From an uncultured Alistipes sp. (lineage in GTDB: Bacteria > Bacteroidota > Bacteroidia > Bacteroidales > UBA932): a stretch of 59,923 nucleotides of DNA. The first letter of the stretch is position 1. Every line of letters starts with the position of its first letter. Under the pieces are notes generated by a model. That model saw only the letters and a list, made by a program, of their open reading frames with translations, did no database searches and was not told the DNA's origin. Location: positions 1-59,923 of the forward strand of contig CALZHC010000003.1 of the NCBI GenBank assembly GCA_945787505.1, read 5' to 3'. Of the stretch, positions 26,316 through 35,230 are shown piece after piece. The position numbers and the translations under genes are program-made.

Positions 26316-27347
26316 ATGAAGTTAAAAACTATTGTATTATCTCTTGTATGTGCTGCTCTGTTTGCACCGGTTTTGCGTGCACAGGATGCAGACACGGCTT
26401 TCAAACGTTCACTCTCTATCAAATTTGATGCAAGGGTTGACGGAAAATATGATTATTTTACAAAAACGTCATCTGATCAGTTCGGGTTTTATGGAAAATA
26501 TATATTCTTCCAGATGGCCGGTGATATCAACAGGAGTATTTCATATGGCTATAGAGCCCGCCTAATAAAGGATAATGCTGTTCCCAATCTTTTCGATGCT
26601 ACCGACTGGATGTGGGTAAAGTTCAAATTCAACAAGAACTTTTCACTCTCATTTGGTAAGGAGGTACTTCAGATTGGTGGTTATGAGTACGACAGAAATC
26701 CTATGGATGTTTACTTTTTTGCCGATTTCTGGAGCAATATGGCTCCTTTCCAGCTCGGTGGAACGCTCCATTATCTCACAGATGATGGCAAGCACAATAT
26801 CCGTTTGCAGATTTCTAACTCACTCCATACTACCAAGCTCTTCGAGAGCATCTTGTGCTATAACTTGATATGGTACGGAAATTTCGGCTGGTTCAAACCT
26901 ATGTACTCACTTAACTTCTTCGAAGTGGAGAGAGGCAAGTTCATAAACTACATCTCTTTGGGTAACAGGTTTGAGTGGGGCTTGATGGCTTGGGAACTTG
27001 ACTACACCAACCGAGCTGCTCTTACCAAATCAAACAACAAGTTCTTCTCAGACTTCTCTGTGATCAGTAATATGGACTTTGCAGTGAGTGATAAGTGGGT
27101 AGTCTTTGTCAAGGGTGGATATGAACAGAATAAGGCAGAAGACCCCTTGGCTTCGTTTGCGTATGACCGCCTTGTCCATCCGGGAGATTCTCATTATTAC
27201 TATGGAGCAGGTTTCGAATATTATCCACTTGTGGACCAGAGAAACAATGTCAGAATACATGCATTTCTCTATTCTGGCAACTACTCCGGCACACCTGTCT
27301 CTTTCAATGTAGGTGTGCGTTGGCAGATGTATCTTATTAATCGATAG
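26316..27347 (+). CDS. Porin-like outer-membrane beta-barrel (OprO/OprP type)
   Basis: A 343-residue protein with a cleavable signal (ends FAPVLRAQ). The rest is made of alternating amphipathic strands with aromatic girdles (FDARVDGKYDYFT, YGYRARLIKD, FGKEVLQIGGYEYDR, LQLGGTLHYL-like QLGGTLHYL) and a final strand ending in VGVRWQMYLINR, expected for an outer-membrane barrel. The pattern is closest to phosphate-selective porin O/P proteins of Bacteroidota; the substrate is not deducible. The next gene begins 9 bases downstream. Confidence 0.75.
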   Translation: MKLKTIVLSLVCAALFAPVLRAQDADTAFKRSLSIKFDARVDGKYDYFTKTSSDQFGFYGKYIFFQMAGDINRSISYGYRARLIKDNAVPNLFDATDWMWVKFKFNKNFSLSFGKEVLQIGGYEYDRNPMDVYFFADFWSNMAPFQLGGTLHYLTDDGKHNIRLQISNSLHTTKLFESILCYNLIWYGNFGWFKPMYSLNFFEVERGKFINYISLGNRFEWGLMAWELDYTNRAALTKSNNKFFSDFSVISNMDFAVSDKWVVFVKGGYEQNKAEDPLASFAYDRLVHPGDSHYYYGAGFEYYPLVDQRNNVRIHAFLYSGNYSGTPVSFNVGVRWQMYLINR

Positions 27348-27356
27348 TAAATATTT

Positions 27357-28487
27357 ATGAAAAAACTAAAATTCCTCACCAAAAGGCGAATAGAGGCTAC
27401 AATCTTTCTATTGGTCTTCTTCGGTATCTTCTACGGGATAGGTGTCAAGATGGGTGTTCCCAATATGATGAACACCATGATGCACACTGCTCATGATCTG
27501 CTTCTCAATACCTGTTTTTATCTGATGGGTGTAACTGTCCTTACCGGTGCTTTGGGTAAACTGCTGGTAGAGTTCGGTGTTGTCAGACTCATGGAGATCC
27601 TTCTCCGTCCTCTGATGAAACCTCTGTACAATCTCCCCGGTGTGGCTGCGTTGGGCGGTATCCTTACCTTCCTTTCAGATAACCCGGCTATTATCTCCCT
27701 TTCTAAGGACAAGAACTTCAGCCGATATTTCAAGAAATACCAGCTTATCTCCCTGACAAACTTCGGAACTGCGTTTGGTATGGGACTTATAGTTCTGGTT
27801 TTTATGGGTAGCCAGGGATTCTTCAAGGCAGCGCTAATCGGTCTTATCGGTTCTTTTATAGGCAGTATTGTTTCGACTCGTCTGATGCAGCGCTCGATTC
27901 TCAAACATCATCCCGAATTGGACGATGAAATCAAGGGCGGTGACGAACAGCAGATCTCATTCAAGAGTGAGGGAGGTGCTTTCCTTCGTGTCCTGAACTC
28001 TTTGCTTGATGGTGGTAAGTCCGGCGTCGAACTCGGTCTTGCTATTATTCCCGGTGTGCTTATTATCTCTACATTCGTGATGATGCTCACTTTCGGACCA
28101 ACCAACGGAGAATACACAGGTGCTGCATACGAGGGAATCTCACTTCTTCCTTATCTTGCAGGCAAGATTGACTTTGTCTTCAAATGGCTCTTTGGTTTTG
28201 AACATCCCGAGCTGGTAGCATTCCCTATTACTTCTCTTGGAGCAGTGGGTGCCGCTCTCTCTTTGGTTCCAAGGTTTATTGCCGATGGCTTCATAGATGG
28301 TAATGCCATTGCTGTGTTTACAGCTATGGGTATGTGCTGGAGCGGTTATTTGAGCACTCACACCGCTATGCTTGATTCACTTGGATACAGAAACCTTACC
28401 TCTTATGCCATCATGTCTCATACAGTAGGTGGTTTTGTTGCAGGTATTGCTGCACACTGGGCTTTCGTCCTCTTCTCTCTATTTTAG
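27357..28487 (+). CDS. Gate-domain (nucleoside-recognition type) membrane protein
   Basis: A 376-residue multi-pass membrane protein. LTFLSDNPAIISLSKDKNF and FGTAFGMGLIVLVFMGSQG, together with a second related half (AFPITSLGAVGAALSLVP), fit the nucleoside recognition/Gate family, related to spore-maturation and YjiH-type proteins. The transported compound is unknown. It is probably co-transcribed with the porin and overlaps the opposite-strand GSCFA gene by four bases at their 3' ends. Confidence 0.72.
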   Translation: MKKLKFLTKRRIEATIFLLVFFGIFYGIGVKMGVPNMMNTMMHTAHDLLLNTCFYLMGVTVLTGALGKLLVEFGVVRLMEILLRPLMKPLYNLPGVAALGGILTFLSDNPAIISLSKDKNFSRYFKKYQLISLTNFGTAFGMGLIVLVFMGSQGFFKAALIGLIGSFIGSIVSTRLMQRSILKHHPELDDEIKGGDEQQISFKSEGGAFLRVLNSLLDGGKSGVELGLAIIPGVLIISTFVMMLTFGPTNGEYTGAAYEGISLLPYLAGKIDFVFKWLFGFEHPELVAFPITSLGAVGAALSLVPRFIADGFIDGNAIAVFTAMGMCWSGYLSTHTAMLDSLGYRNLTSYAIMSHTVGGFVAGIAAHWAFVLFSLF

Positions 28488-29296
28488 ATGATCTGTAGCC
28501 GGCTTGCGGCGAATTTATCATAGACATAATCTACGGCCTTATCCGTAGGATGGACTTCGTCCTCCTTGAACCAGGAATAATCTCTGAGTTCATCGAGGAC
28601 GATTTCGTATGCAGGGAAGTAACTTGTATTGTGGAATGTGCTGCAAAGTTGCTCGACAGCGATTAGAAGTATTGATTTTGAGATTGCATTTTCGTGCAGG
28701 CCGTCCTTTCTGTGACGAATGGGAGATACGGTGAAGATCCACTCTTTGTCCCTGTTATTCTCCAATATTGGGGTGAAGAGCCGGACGATCTCTTCGCAAG
28801 AGAGCCGCTCCCGTACGAACTCATAAGAGGGGTGCTTGTGGCAGTTGGCCACTATCTCCATGTTTTTGGTATTTCTGTAGATCCATGCGGAGCCGAATGT
28901 TATCAGGACCACCTTTGCGCGGGAGAATGCCTCTGATGTCTGGATGAGTCTTCTGTTGGCGTAGCAGAGGAACTCTTGCGGTGTCTCTCTGGTAAAACTA
29001 CCATGGTGAGAGAATGAGACATACCCTTCGTTCGGTGCTTTTCCGCTCTCTTTAGAGATGTTGGTGCATCGTGGTATGACCTCTTCCGGAGTGAACAATC
29101 TACACGATATTGTCCTATAGATGCTTTGTGCAATGGAGGCTGGATTGAACAGGGTTCCGAACGGGTTGTTGGTAACCGTGTATCCTTCATTTGCCATTCT
29201 TTGGGCCACTTCTGTACTGAAACACGAACCGAATGATATAATCTCTGTCTCTTTACCTATCTTGGCTGAAATTTTGGGAATATCCACTTTTAGCAT
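28484..29296 (-). CDS. GSCFA-domain protein
   Basis: A 270-residue protein with the name-giving motif GSCFSTE near residue 22, TVSPIRHRKDG, and the end motif YFPAYEIVLDELRDY followed by DEVHPTDKAV. The family is related to SGNH hydrolases and found in Bacteroidota and Proteobacteria; its substrate is not established. It is shorter than many members (around 300 or more). A divergent -7 box at 29326-29333 should drive it. Confidence 0.87.
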   Translation of the reverse strand: MLKVDIPKISAKIGKETEIISFGSCFSTEVAQRMANEGYTVTNNPFGTLFNPASIAQSIYRTISCRLFTPEEVIPRCTNISKESGKAPNEGYVSFSHHGSFTRETPQEFLCYANRRLIQTSEAFSRAKVVLITFGSAWIYRNTKNMEIVANCHKHPSYEFVRERLSCEEIVRLFTPILENNRDKEWIFTVSPIRHRKDGLHENAISKSILLIAVEQLCSTFHNTSYFPAYEIVLDELRDYSWFKEDEVHPTDKAVDYVYDKFAASRLQII

Positions 29297-29325
29297 GATA
29301 GTTATTTTTTTAATTCTTCTCTAAA

Positions 29326-29333
29326 CAAAAGTA
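29326..29333 (-). promoter_or_regulatory. -7 box of the GSCFA gene
   Basis: The minus strand reads TACTTTTG, 29 bases before the start codon. The -33 box is not clear. Confidence 0.45.
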
Positions 29334-29355
29334 GCGTTTTTTTCTATAAAATCAT

Positions 29356-29363
29356 TACTTTTG
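29356..29363 (+). promoter_or_regulatory. -7 box of the dehydrogenase-tgt operon
   Basis: TACTTTTG on the plus strand, 33 bases before the ATG at 29397. It is identical to the divergent box at 29326-29333, and the -33 region is weak. Confidence 0.5.
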
Positions 29364-29396
29364 CCATCTATATAATTCAATGTATTTTTATAAGAT

Positions 29397-30347
29397 ATGA
29401 AACGCATATTAGTAGTGGGCGCCGGTGGACAGATCGGTACCGAATTGGTCCCTCACCTTCAGAAAAATTATGGAGAGGACAATGTCATTGCAGCAGACCT
29501 TAAGGATGAAGCTGTACAGAAGATTAGTCAGTATGCAAGATGCGAAAAGCTCGATGTTCTGGACTTCAATGCTTTTGGTGAGCTGATGAAGAAGTATGAT
29601 ATCGATGCTATCTTCAATCTGGTTGCTCTTCTTTCAGCAACGGGTGAAAAGAATCCTGAACTTGCATGGAAGATAAATATGGGTGCTTTGCTGAACTCTC
29701 TTACGCTTGCTAAAGAGTTCAACGCTGCTATCTTTACACCTAGCTCAATAGGAGCCTTCGGAGTAAATACTCCTCACGACAATACCCCTCAGGATACGGT
29801 TATGAGACCTGATACCATCTATGGTGTCTGCAAAGTTACCGGAGAGATGCTTTCTGATTACTATCACTCAAGATTTGGAGTCGATGCAAGAAGCGTTAGA
29901 TTCCCTGGCATTATCTCTAACGGAGCTCTTCCCGGAGGCGGTACGACCGACTATGCTGTAGAGGTTTTCTATGACATAATCAAGAACGGCAGATATACTT
30001 GTCCTATTCCTGAAAATTCATATATGGATATGCTTTACATGCCTGATGCACTCAATGCTGTGACTCAGCTCATGGAAGCAGATCCTTCAAAACTCAAACA
30101 CAGGAACAGCTTCAATATTACCTGCATGAGTTTCTGCCCTAAAGAACTCTTTGCAAAGATTAAAGAGAGAGTGCCTTCAGCAGAATTCAGCTACGATGTG
30201 GACCCTGTAAAGGCTGCTATTGCTGATTCATGGCCTAACAAGATGGATGACTCCTGTGCTCGCGAAGAGTGGGGATGGGATCCTAAATGGGACATCGATG
30301 CAATGGTTGACGATATGTTGAAGGCTATTGCTGCAAAACTCAAATAA
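29397..30347 (+). CDS. L-threonine 3-dehydrogenase-like NAD-dependent epimerase family protein
   Basis: A 316-residue short-chain dehydrogenase of the extended (UDP-galactose epimerase-like) type. The NAD-binding GAGGQIG lies at residues 8-14 and the catalytic Y-x3-K as YGVCK with an upstream Ser (TPSSIG). The segment GGGTTDYAVEVFYD is characteristic of the epimerase-like threonine dehydrogenases that oxidise threonine to 2-amino-3-ketobutyrate. The partner ligase gene (kbl) is not in the window. tgt follows after 3 bases. Confidence 0.8.
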   Translation: MKRILVVGAGGQIGTELVPHLQKNYGEDNVIAADLKDEAVQKISQYARCEKLDVLDFNAFGELMKKYDIDAIFNLVALLSATGEKNPELAWKINMGALLNSLTLAKEFNAAIFTPSSIGAFGVNTPHDNTPQDTVMRPDTIYGVCKVTGEMLSDYYHSRFGVDARSVRFPGIISNGALPGGGTTDYAVEVFYDIIKNGRYTCPIPENSYMDMLYMPDALNAVTQLMEADPSKLKHRNSFNITCMSFCPKELFAKIKERVPSAEFSYDVDPVKAAIADSWPNKMDDSCAREEWGWDPKWDIDAMVDDMLKAIAAKLK

Positions 30348-30350
30348 TTG

Positions 30351-31481
30351 ATGAAATTCAAGATTTTAGGGACCGATCCTGCCGGCAATGCCAGAAGGGG
30401 TGTCATAACCACCGATCACGGTGAAATACAGACTCCCATTTTCATGCCGGTCGGCACAGTCGGTTCTGTAAAGGGTGTTTATCACAGGGATCTGAAAGAA
30501 GATATAGGTGCTCAGATCATTCTTGGTAACACTTACCACTTATATTTAAGACCGGGGCTCGATACTCTCTATCGGGCCGGCGGTCTTCATAAGTTTATAA
30601 ATTGGGACCGTCCTATTCTTACGGACAGTGGGGGCTTTCAGGTCTTTTCGCTCTCGCAGATGAGAAAGTTTTCTGAAGAAGGGTGTACCTTCAGGTCTCA
30701 TATAGATGGCTCGAAACATCTGTTTACCCCTGAAAACAACGTCGATACGCAGCGTATCATCGGGGCCGATATAGTCATGGCTCTGGATGAGTGCACTCCT
30801 GGGGATGCAGATCATGAGTATGCGGCCAAGTCGTTGAAGATGACCCAGAAGTGGTTGGAAAGGGGAATTGCACACTTCGATGCCACAGAACCATTGTATG
30901 GTTACAGTCAGGCTTTTTTCCCTATCGTACAGGGGTGTGTTTATCCTGATTTGAGAGTCAGGGCGGCAGAACATGCTGTTGCGCTGGAGAGGGAGGGCTA
31001 TGCAATCGGTGGACTCTCCGTCGGAGAACCTACTGAGGTTATGTATGAGATGATTGAGGTCCTTCATCCAATTCTGCCTAAGAACAGACCGCGCTATCTG
31101 ATGGGAGTCGGCACTCCGGAAAACCTTCTTGAGGGAATTGACAGAGGCATCGATATGTTCGACTGTGTGATGCCTACCAGAAATGGACGTAATGGAATGC
31201 TCTTTACATGGGAGGGCAGGATCAATATGAGAAATAAAAAATGGGAAAACGATTTTTCTCCCATTGATGAAAATGGCACCTCATTTGTTGATAAATTCTA
31301 CACAAAATCGTATCTTCGCCATTTGTTTGTAGCTTCGGAGATGTTGGCAGCACAGATAGCCAGTGAGCATAACCTCGCTTTTTATCTTGATGTGGTTGCT
31401 CAGGCGCGCAAACATATTGAGGCAGGTGATTTCCATGCATGGAAAGAGGCTGCTGTGAAAAAATTACAGAACAGGTTGTAG
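30351..31481 (+). CDS. tgt: tRNA-guanine (queuine) transglycosylase
   Basis: Tgt exchanges guanine for a queuosine precursor at the wobble position of certain tRNAs. The 376-residue product has the general base in LTDSGGFQVFSL (D92) and the nucleophile in FDCVMPTRNGRNG (D271). The zinc site is altered: where typical enzymes have CxCxxC, this one reads DENGTSFVD (306-314), although the later His in ASEHNLAFYL is kept. ATG 30351 is preferred to TTG 30348. Confidence 0.94.
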   Translation: MKFKILGTDPAGNARRGVITTDHGEIQTPIFMPVGTVGSVKGVYHRDLKEDIGAQIILGNTYHLYLRPGLDTLYRAGGLHKFINWDRPILTDSGGFQVFSLSQMRKFSEEGCTFRSHIDGSKHLFTPENNVDTQRIIGADIVMALDECTPGDADHEYAAKSLKMTQKWLERGIAHFDATEPLYGYSQAFFPIVQGCVYPDLRVRAAEHAVALEREGYAIGGLSVGEPTEVMYEMIEVLHPILPKNRPRYLMGVGTPENLLEGIDRGIDMFDCVMPTRNGRNGMLFTWEGRINMRNKKWENDFSPIDENGTSFVDKFYTKSYLRHLFVASEMLAAQIASEHNLAFYLDVVAQARKHIEAGDFHAWKEAAVKKLQNRL

Positions 31482-31494
31482 AAGGATATAGCGG

Positions 31495-32586
31495 ATGAAT
31501 TTTAAGATCACCAAAATAGACAAATACATAATCAAAAAGTTTATCGGGACATATTTTATGGCCCTGTTGATTATCATTTGTATAGTGATCATATTCGATA
31601 TCAGCGAGAAGATAGATGATTTCGTTGAAAATCAGCTCACATTGAAGCAGATAGTAATGGATTACTATATTTACGTGATTCCGTACTACGCCAATATGTT
31701 CAGTTCCCTTTTTGTCTTTATCACTGTTATATTCTTCACTTCCAAGCTTGCTGGCAGGAGTGAAATAGTCGCGATGCTTTCCGGGGGAATCAGTTTCGCC
31801 CGTTTGATGTATCCCTATTTCATATCGTCACTGATAATTGCCTCCATGAGCCTTGTGCTCAACCTTTATGTTATTCCCAACGCCAATGCTAAAAGGCATG
31901 AATTTGAGGGAAAGTATGTCAAGTACTCGAAGTTCTACAATACCAGCAGAAATGTTCACTATCAGATCGCTCCGGGCGAGTATGTGTATGTGGAGTCCTT
32001 CAGTACCTGGAACAATGTCGCATATAAGTTTACCCTTGAGACAACCCGCGAAAACCGTCTTGTCTCCAAGCTCTCGGCTGAAAGTGCCGCTTGGGATACT
32101 ACATTTGGTGGATGGCGTCTCAAGAATTATTCGATAAGGGATTATACTACTGCAAGACAGAAGGTTAAGTTCGGAAAGGAACTTGATACGGTTATTTCGC
32201 TGACCATAGAGGATTTCTATAGGAAAGAGAATACTGTCGAGGATCTTGACTATAATCGGCTCAATGACCTTATTGCTACTCAGAGAATGAGGGGGGACAG
32301 TATGATCAAGTACTCCCTCATCGAGAAGAATACCCGTTTTGCAGTCCCGTTTTCCACCTTCATCCTCACCCTCATAGGTGTCTCTCTCTCTTCCAGAAAG
32401 AAAAGGGGAGGGATCGGAATTAATTTAGGAGTGGGTATTGCCCTGAGTTTTTCCTACATCCTCTTCCTGCGATTCAGCCAGATGTTCGTCATAACTGATA
32501 CATTGCCGCCGTGGCTTGCCCTCTGGATTCCGAATTTTCTATATGCAATTGTTGCGGCAGTGCTTTACCGCATGGCACCCAAATAA
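31495..32586 (+). CDS. LptF/LptG-family (YjgP/YjgQ) LPS export permease
   Basis: A 363-residue inner-membrane protein with three N-terminal and three C-terminal membrane segments around a periplasmic domain, as in LptF and LptG, which with the ATPase LptB pull lipopolysaccharide from the inner membrane. IDKYIIKKFIGTYFMALLII opens it and AVPFSTFILTLIGVSLSSRK marks the second membrane part. Whether it is LptF or LptG is not resolved. A second family member, fused to Fmt, lies at 35231, beyond alaS. Confidence 0.87.
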   Translation: MNFKITKIDKYIIKKFIGTYFMALLIIICIVIIFDISEKIDDFVENQLTLKQIVMDYYIYVIPYYANMFSSLFVFITVIFFTSKLAGRSEIVAMLSGGISFARLMYPYFISSLIIASMSLVLNLYVIPNANAKRHEFEGKYVKYSKFYNTSRNVHYQIAPGEYVYVESFSTWNNVAYKFTLETTRENRLVSKLSAESAAWDTTFGGWRLKNYSIRDYTTARQKVKFGKELDTVISLTIEDFYRKENTVEDLDYNRLNDLIATQRMRGDSMIKYSLIEKNTRFAVPFSTFILTLIGVSLSSRKKRGGIGINLGVGIALSFSYILFLRFSQMFVITDTLPPWLALWIPNFLYAIVAAVLYRMAPK

Positions 32587-32606
32587 TGAATTAAAGCTTA
32601 ATTATT

Positions 32607-35228
32607 ATGACTTCCAAAGAGATAAGAAAAACGTTTTTGGACTTTTTTGCGTCAAAAGGTCATCAGGTTGTTCCCTCTGCTCCTATGGTGGTTAAGGGAG
32701 ACCCTACACTAATGTTCACAAATGCCGGCATGAACCAGTTCAAGGAGTGGTTCCTCGGCAATACACCTGCACAGTACCATAGGGTGGCGGATAGTCAGAA
32801 GTGTCTTCGTGTAAGCGGAAAGCACAATGACCTTGAAGAGGTCGGACATGACTCTTATCACCATACAATGTTCGAAATGCTTGGTAACTGGAGTTTCGGA
32901 GATTATTTCAAGAAAGAGGCTATAGAGTGGGCGTGGGAACTTCTTACCCAGGTTTACAAGCTTGATCCCGAAAGACTCTACGCAACTGTATTTGAAGGAG
33001 ACAAGAAAGATGGAACAGATCTTGATACCGAAGCTTTGGAAATATGGGAAAGATTCCTGCCAAAGGAGAGGATTCTGCTCGGTAACAAGAAAGATAATTT
33101 CTGGGAAATGGGTGAGACCGGCCCTTGTGGTCCATGTAGTGAAATCCATATCGATTTGAGAAGCGATGCCGAAAGAGCAGCTCTACCGGGTGCAGAACTT
33201 GTGAATAAGGGACATCATCTGGTGATAGAGATATGGAACCTTGTCTTCATGCAGTATAACAGAAAGGCAAACGGAGAACTGGAGCTGCTTCCTCAGAAGC
33301 ATGTCGATACCGGTATGGGATTCGAGCGTCTGGTTATGGCTGTAAATGGCAATACCAGTAACTATCAAGGTGATATGTTTACCGATATAATCGCAAAAAT
33401 CGTAGAACTGTGCGGCAAGGAGTACGGCAAGGATGAGAATGTGGATGTCGCAATGCGCGTGATTGCTGACCATATCCGTGCCATCTCTTTCTCTATAGCA
33501 GACGGTCAGTTGCCTTCTAATGTAAAGGCTGGCTATGTTATCAGACGTATCCTCAGACGTGCTGTCAGGTACGGTTATACCTTCCTGGGCTTCAATACAC
33601 CTTTCCTGTGCCGACTGGTATCCACTCTGGTAGAGGTTATGGGTGACGCCTACCCTGAACTCGTAAAACAACAGATCCTTATCGAGAAGGTAATCAAGGA
33701 AGAGGAGGAGGCATTCCTCAGAACACTTGAAAAGGGGATTGGTCTTATTAACGGCGTAATGGAAAGGTCTGCTGATACGCATGTTATTTCAGGAAAGGAT
33801 ACGTTTACTCTCTACGACACATTCGGATTCCCTCTTGATTTGAGTGAGTTGATAGCTAAGGAGCATGGATTTACAGTCGATGTCAAGGGCTTTGAAGAAG
33901 AACTTGCAAAACAGAAGGAGAGGGCTCGCAACGCCTCTGCTGTGGAAGAGGGTGACTGGATTGTGGTGAGTGATTGTGAACAACCACGCTTTGTGGGTTA
34001 CGATACTTTGGAATGTCCTGTAAATATTGTAAAATACAGAACTGTCAAGACCAAAGGTAAGGAGCTCTACCAGCTCATATTCGATAACTCCCCCTTCTAT
34101 GCTGAGAGTGGTGGACAGGTGGGTGATACCGGATATATCATCTCTTCAGAGACCTCTGAGAAGATTCAGATTATCAATACCAAAAAGGAGAACAATCTCA
34201 ATATCCACTTCTCCGAAAGGATTCCTTCAAATCCCGCTGAAAGCTTTATAGCCTGTGTGGATAAGGAAAAGAGGAATGAAACAGCAAATAATCATACTGC
34301 TACCCATCTGCTTCATTATGCTCTTCGCAAGGTTCTTGGCACTCATATAGAGCAGAAGGGTTCGTATGTTAATTCCAACTACCTGCGTTTCGACTTTTCG
34401 CATTTTGAAAAGGTGACACACGAGCAGTTAAGAGAGGTTGAGAAGATAGTCAATACACTCATTAGGGAAGATTTCGCAAAACAGGAGTTCCGTGATATTC
34501 CTATCGATGAGGCTAAGGCGATGGGTGCAATGGCGCTCTTCGGTGAAAAATATGGCAACAGGGTAAGGGCTGTCAAGTTCGGGGATTCTATCGAACTGTG
34601 TGGTGGAACTCATGCTGCCTCTACCGGTTCGCTTGGTATGGTAAAGATTCTGTCCGAATCTGCTGTGGCTGCAGGTGTTCGTCGTATCGAGGCTACTACC
34701 GGCTCAGGTGTTGAAGCGTACATTTATTCGTTGGAAGATACCCTTATAACCATGAAAGAGTTCTTTGAAGGTACTCCTGACATTGTCAATAGTGTCAAGA
34801 AGCTCATCAAGGAGAACGAAAGTTACAAGAAATCAATCGAGGAGGCGGTTCGCGAAAGGATCGCTTCGCTCAAGAAGACAATTGTACAGATGAGTGAAGA
34901 GATAAACGGAATCAGGCTCTTCTCAGTAACCGGCTCTTTTGCTCCGGAAGTTGTAAAGGAGGTTGCTTTCCAACTTTATAAGGAATTCTCTTCTGCTGCA
35001 ATGGTTGCTGCTTTCAAGACACCTGACGGCAAGCCTTCGCTTCTGCTGATGTATACCGATGATTTGGTAAAGAACGGTGCAAATGCGGGCAAGGATGTCA
35101 AAGAGGCTGCAAAACTGATTCAGGGAGGCGGTGGCGGACAGGCTTTCCTTGCAACTGCCGGTGGAAAGAATGCTGATGCACTCTCCTCTGCATTTGAAAA
35201 ATTAAGAGAACTAGCAATTCAGCAGTAA
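32607..35228 (+). CDS. alaS: Alanyl-tRNA synthetase
   Basis: An 873-residue class II synthetase. [19 protein letters not shown] and [15 protein letters not shown] belong to the catalytic core. The editing domain has the metal motif [10 protein letters not shown] and [12 protein letters not shown]. The C-terminal [14 protein letters not shown] belongs to the C-Ala domain. The next gene starts two bases after the stop, so alaS and the LptF-Fmt fusion are likely co-transcribed. Confidence 0.98.
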   Translation: MTSKEIRKTFLDFFASKGHQVVPSAPMVVKGDPTLMFTNAGMNQFKEWFLGNTPAQYHRVADSQKCLRVSGKHNDLEEVGHDSYHHTMFEMLGNWSFGDYFKKEAIEWAWELLTQVYKLDPERLYATVFEGDKKDGTDLDTEALEIWERFLPKERILLGNKKDNFWEMGETGPCGPCSEIHIDLRSDAERAALPGAELVNKGHHLVIEIWNLVFMQYNRKANGELELLPQKHVDTGMGFERLVMAVNGNTSNYQGDMFTDIIAKIVELCGKEYGKDENVDVAMRVIADHIRAISFSIADGQLPSNVKAGYVIRRILRRAVRYGYTFLGFNTPFLCRLVSTLVEVMGDAYPELVKQQILIEKVIKEEEEAFLRTLEKGIGLINGVMERSADTHVISGKDTFTLYDTFGFPLDLSELIAKEHGFTVDVKGFEEELAKQKERARNASAVEEGDWIVVSDCEQPRFVGYDTLECPVNIVKYRTVKTKGKELYQLIFDNSPFYAESGGQVGDTGYIISSETSEKIQIINTKKENNLNIHFSERIPSNPAESFIACVDKEKRNETANNHTATHLLHYALRKVLGTHIEQKGSYVNSNYLRFDFSHFEKVTHEQLREVEKIVNTLIREDFAKQEFRDIPIDEAKAMGAMALFGEKYGNRVRAVKFGDSIELCGGTHAASTGSLGMVKILSESAVAAGVRRIEATTGSGVEAYIYSLEDTLITMKEFFEGTPDIVNSVKKLIKENESYKKSIEEAVRERIASLKKTIVQMSEEINGIRLFSVTGSFAPEVVKEVAFQLYKEFSSAAMVAAFKTPDGKPSLLLMYTDDLVKNGANAGKDVKEAAKLIQGGGGGQAFLATAGGKNADALSSAFEKLRELAIQQ

Positions 35229-35230
35229 TA

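Noticed and set aside
33183..33782. 199-codon minus-strand ORF
   Set aside because: It is antisense to the conserved core of alaS and has no recognisable motif.
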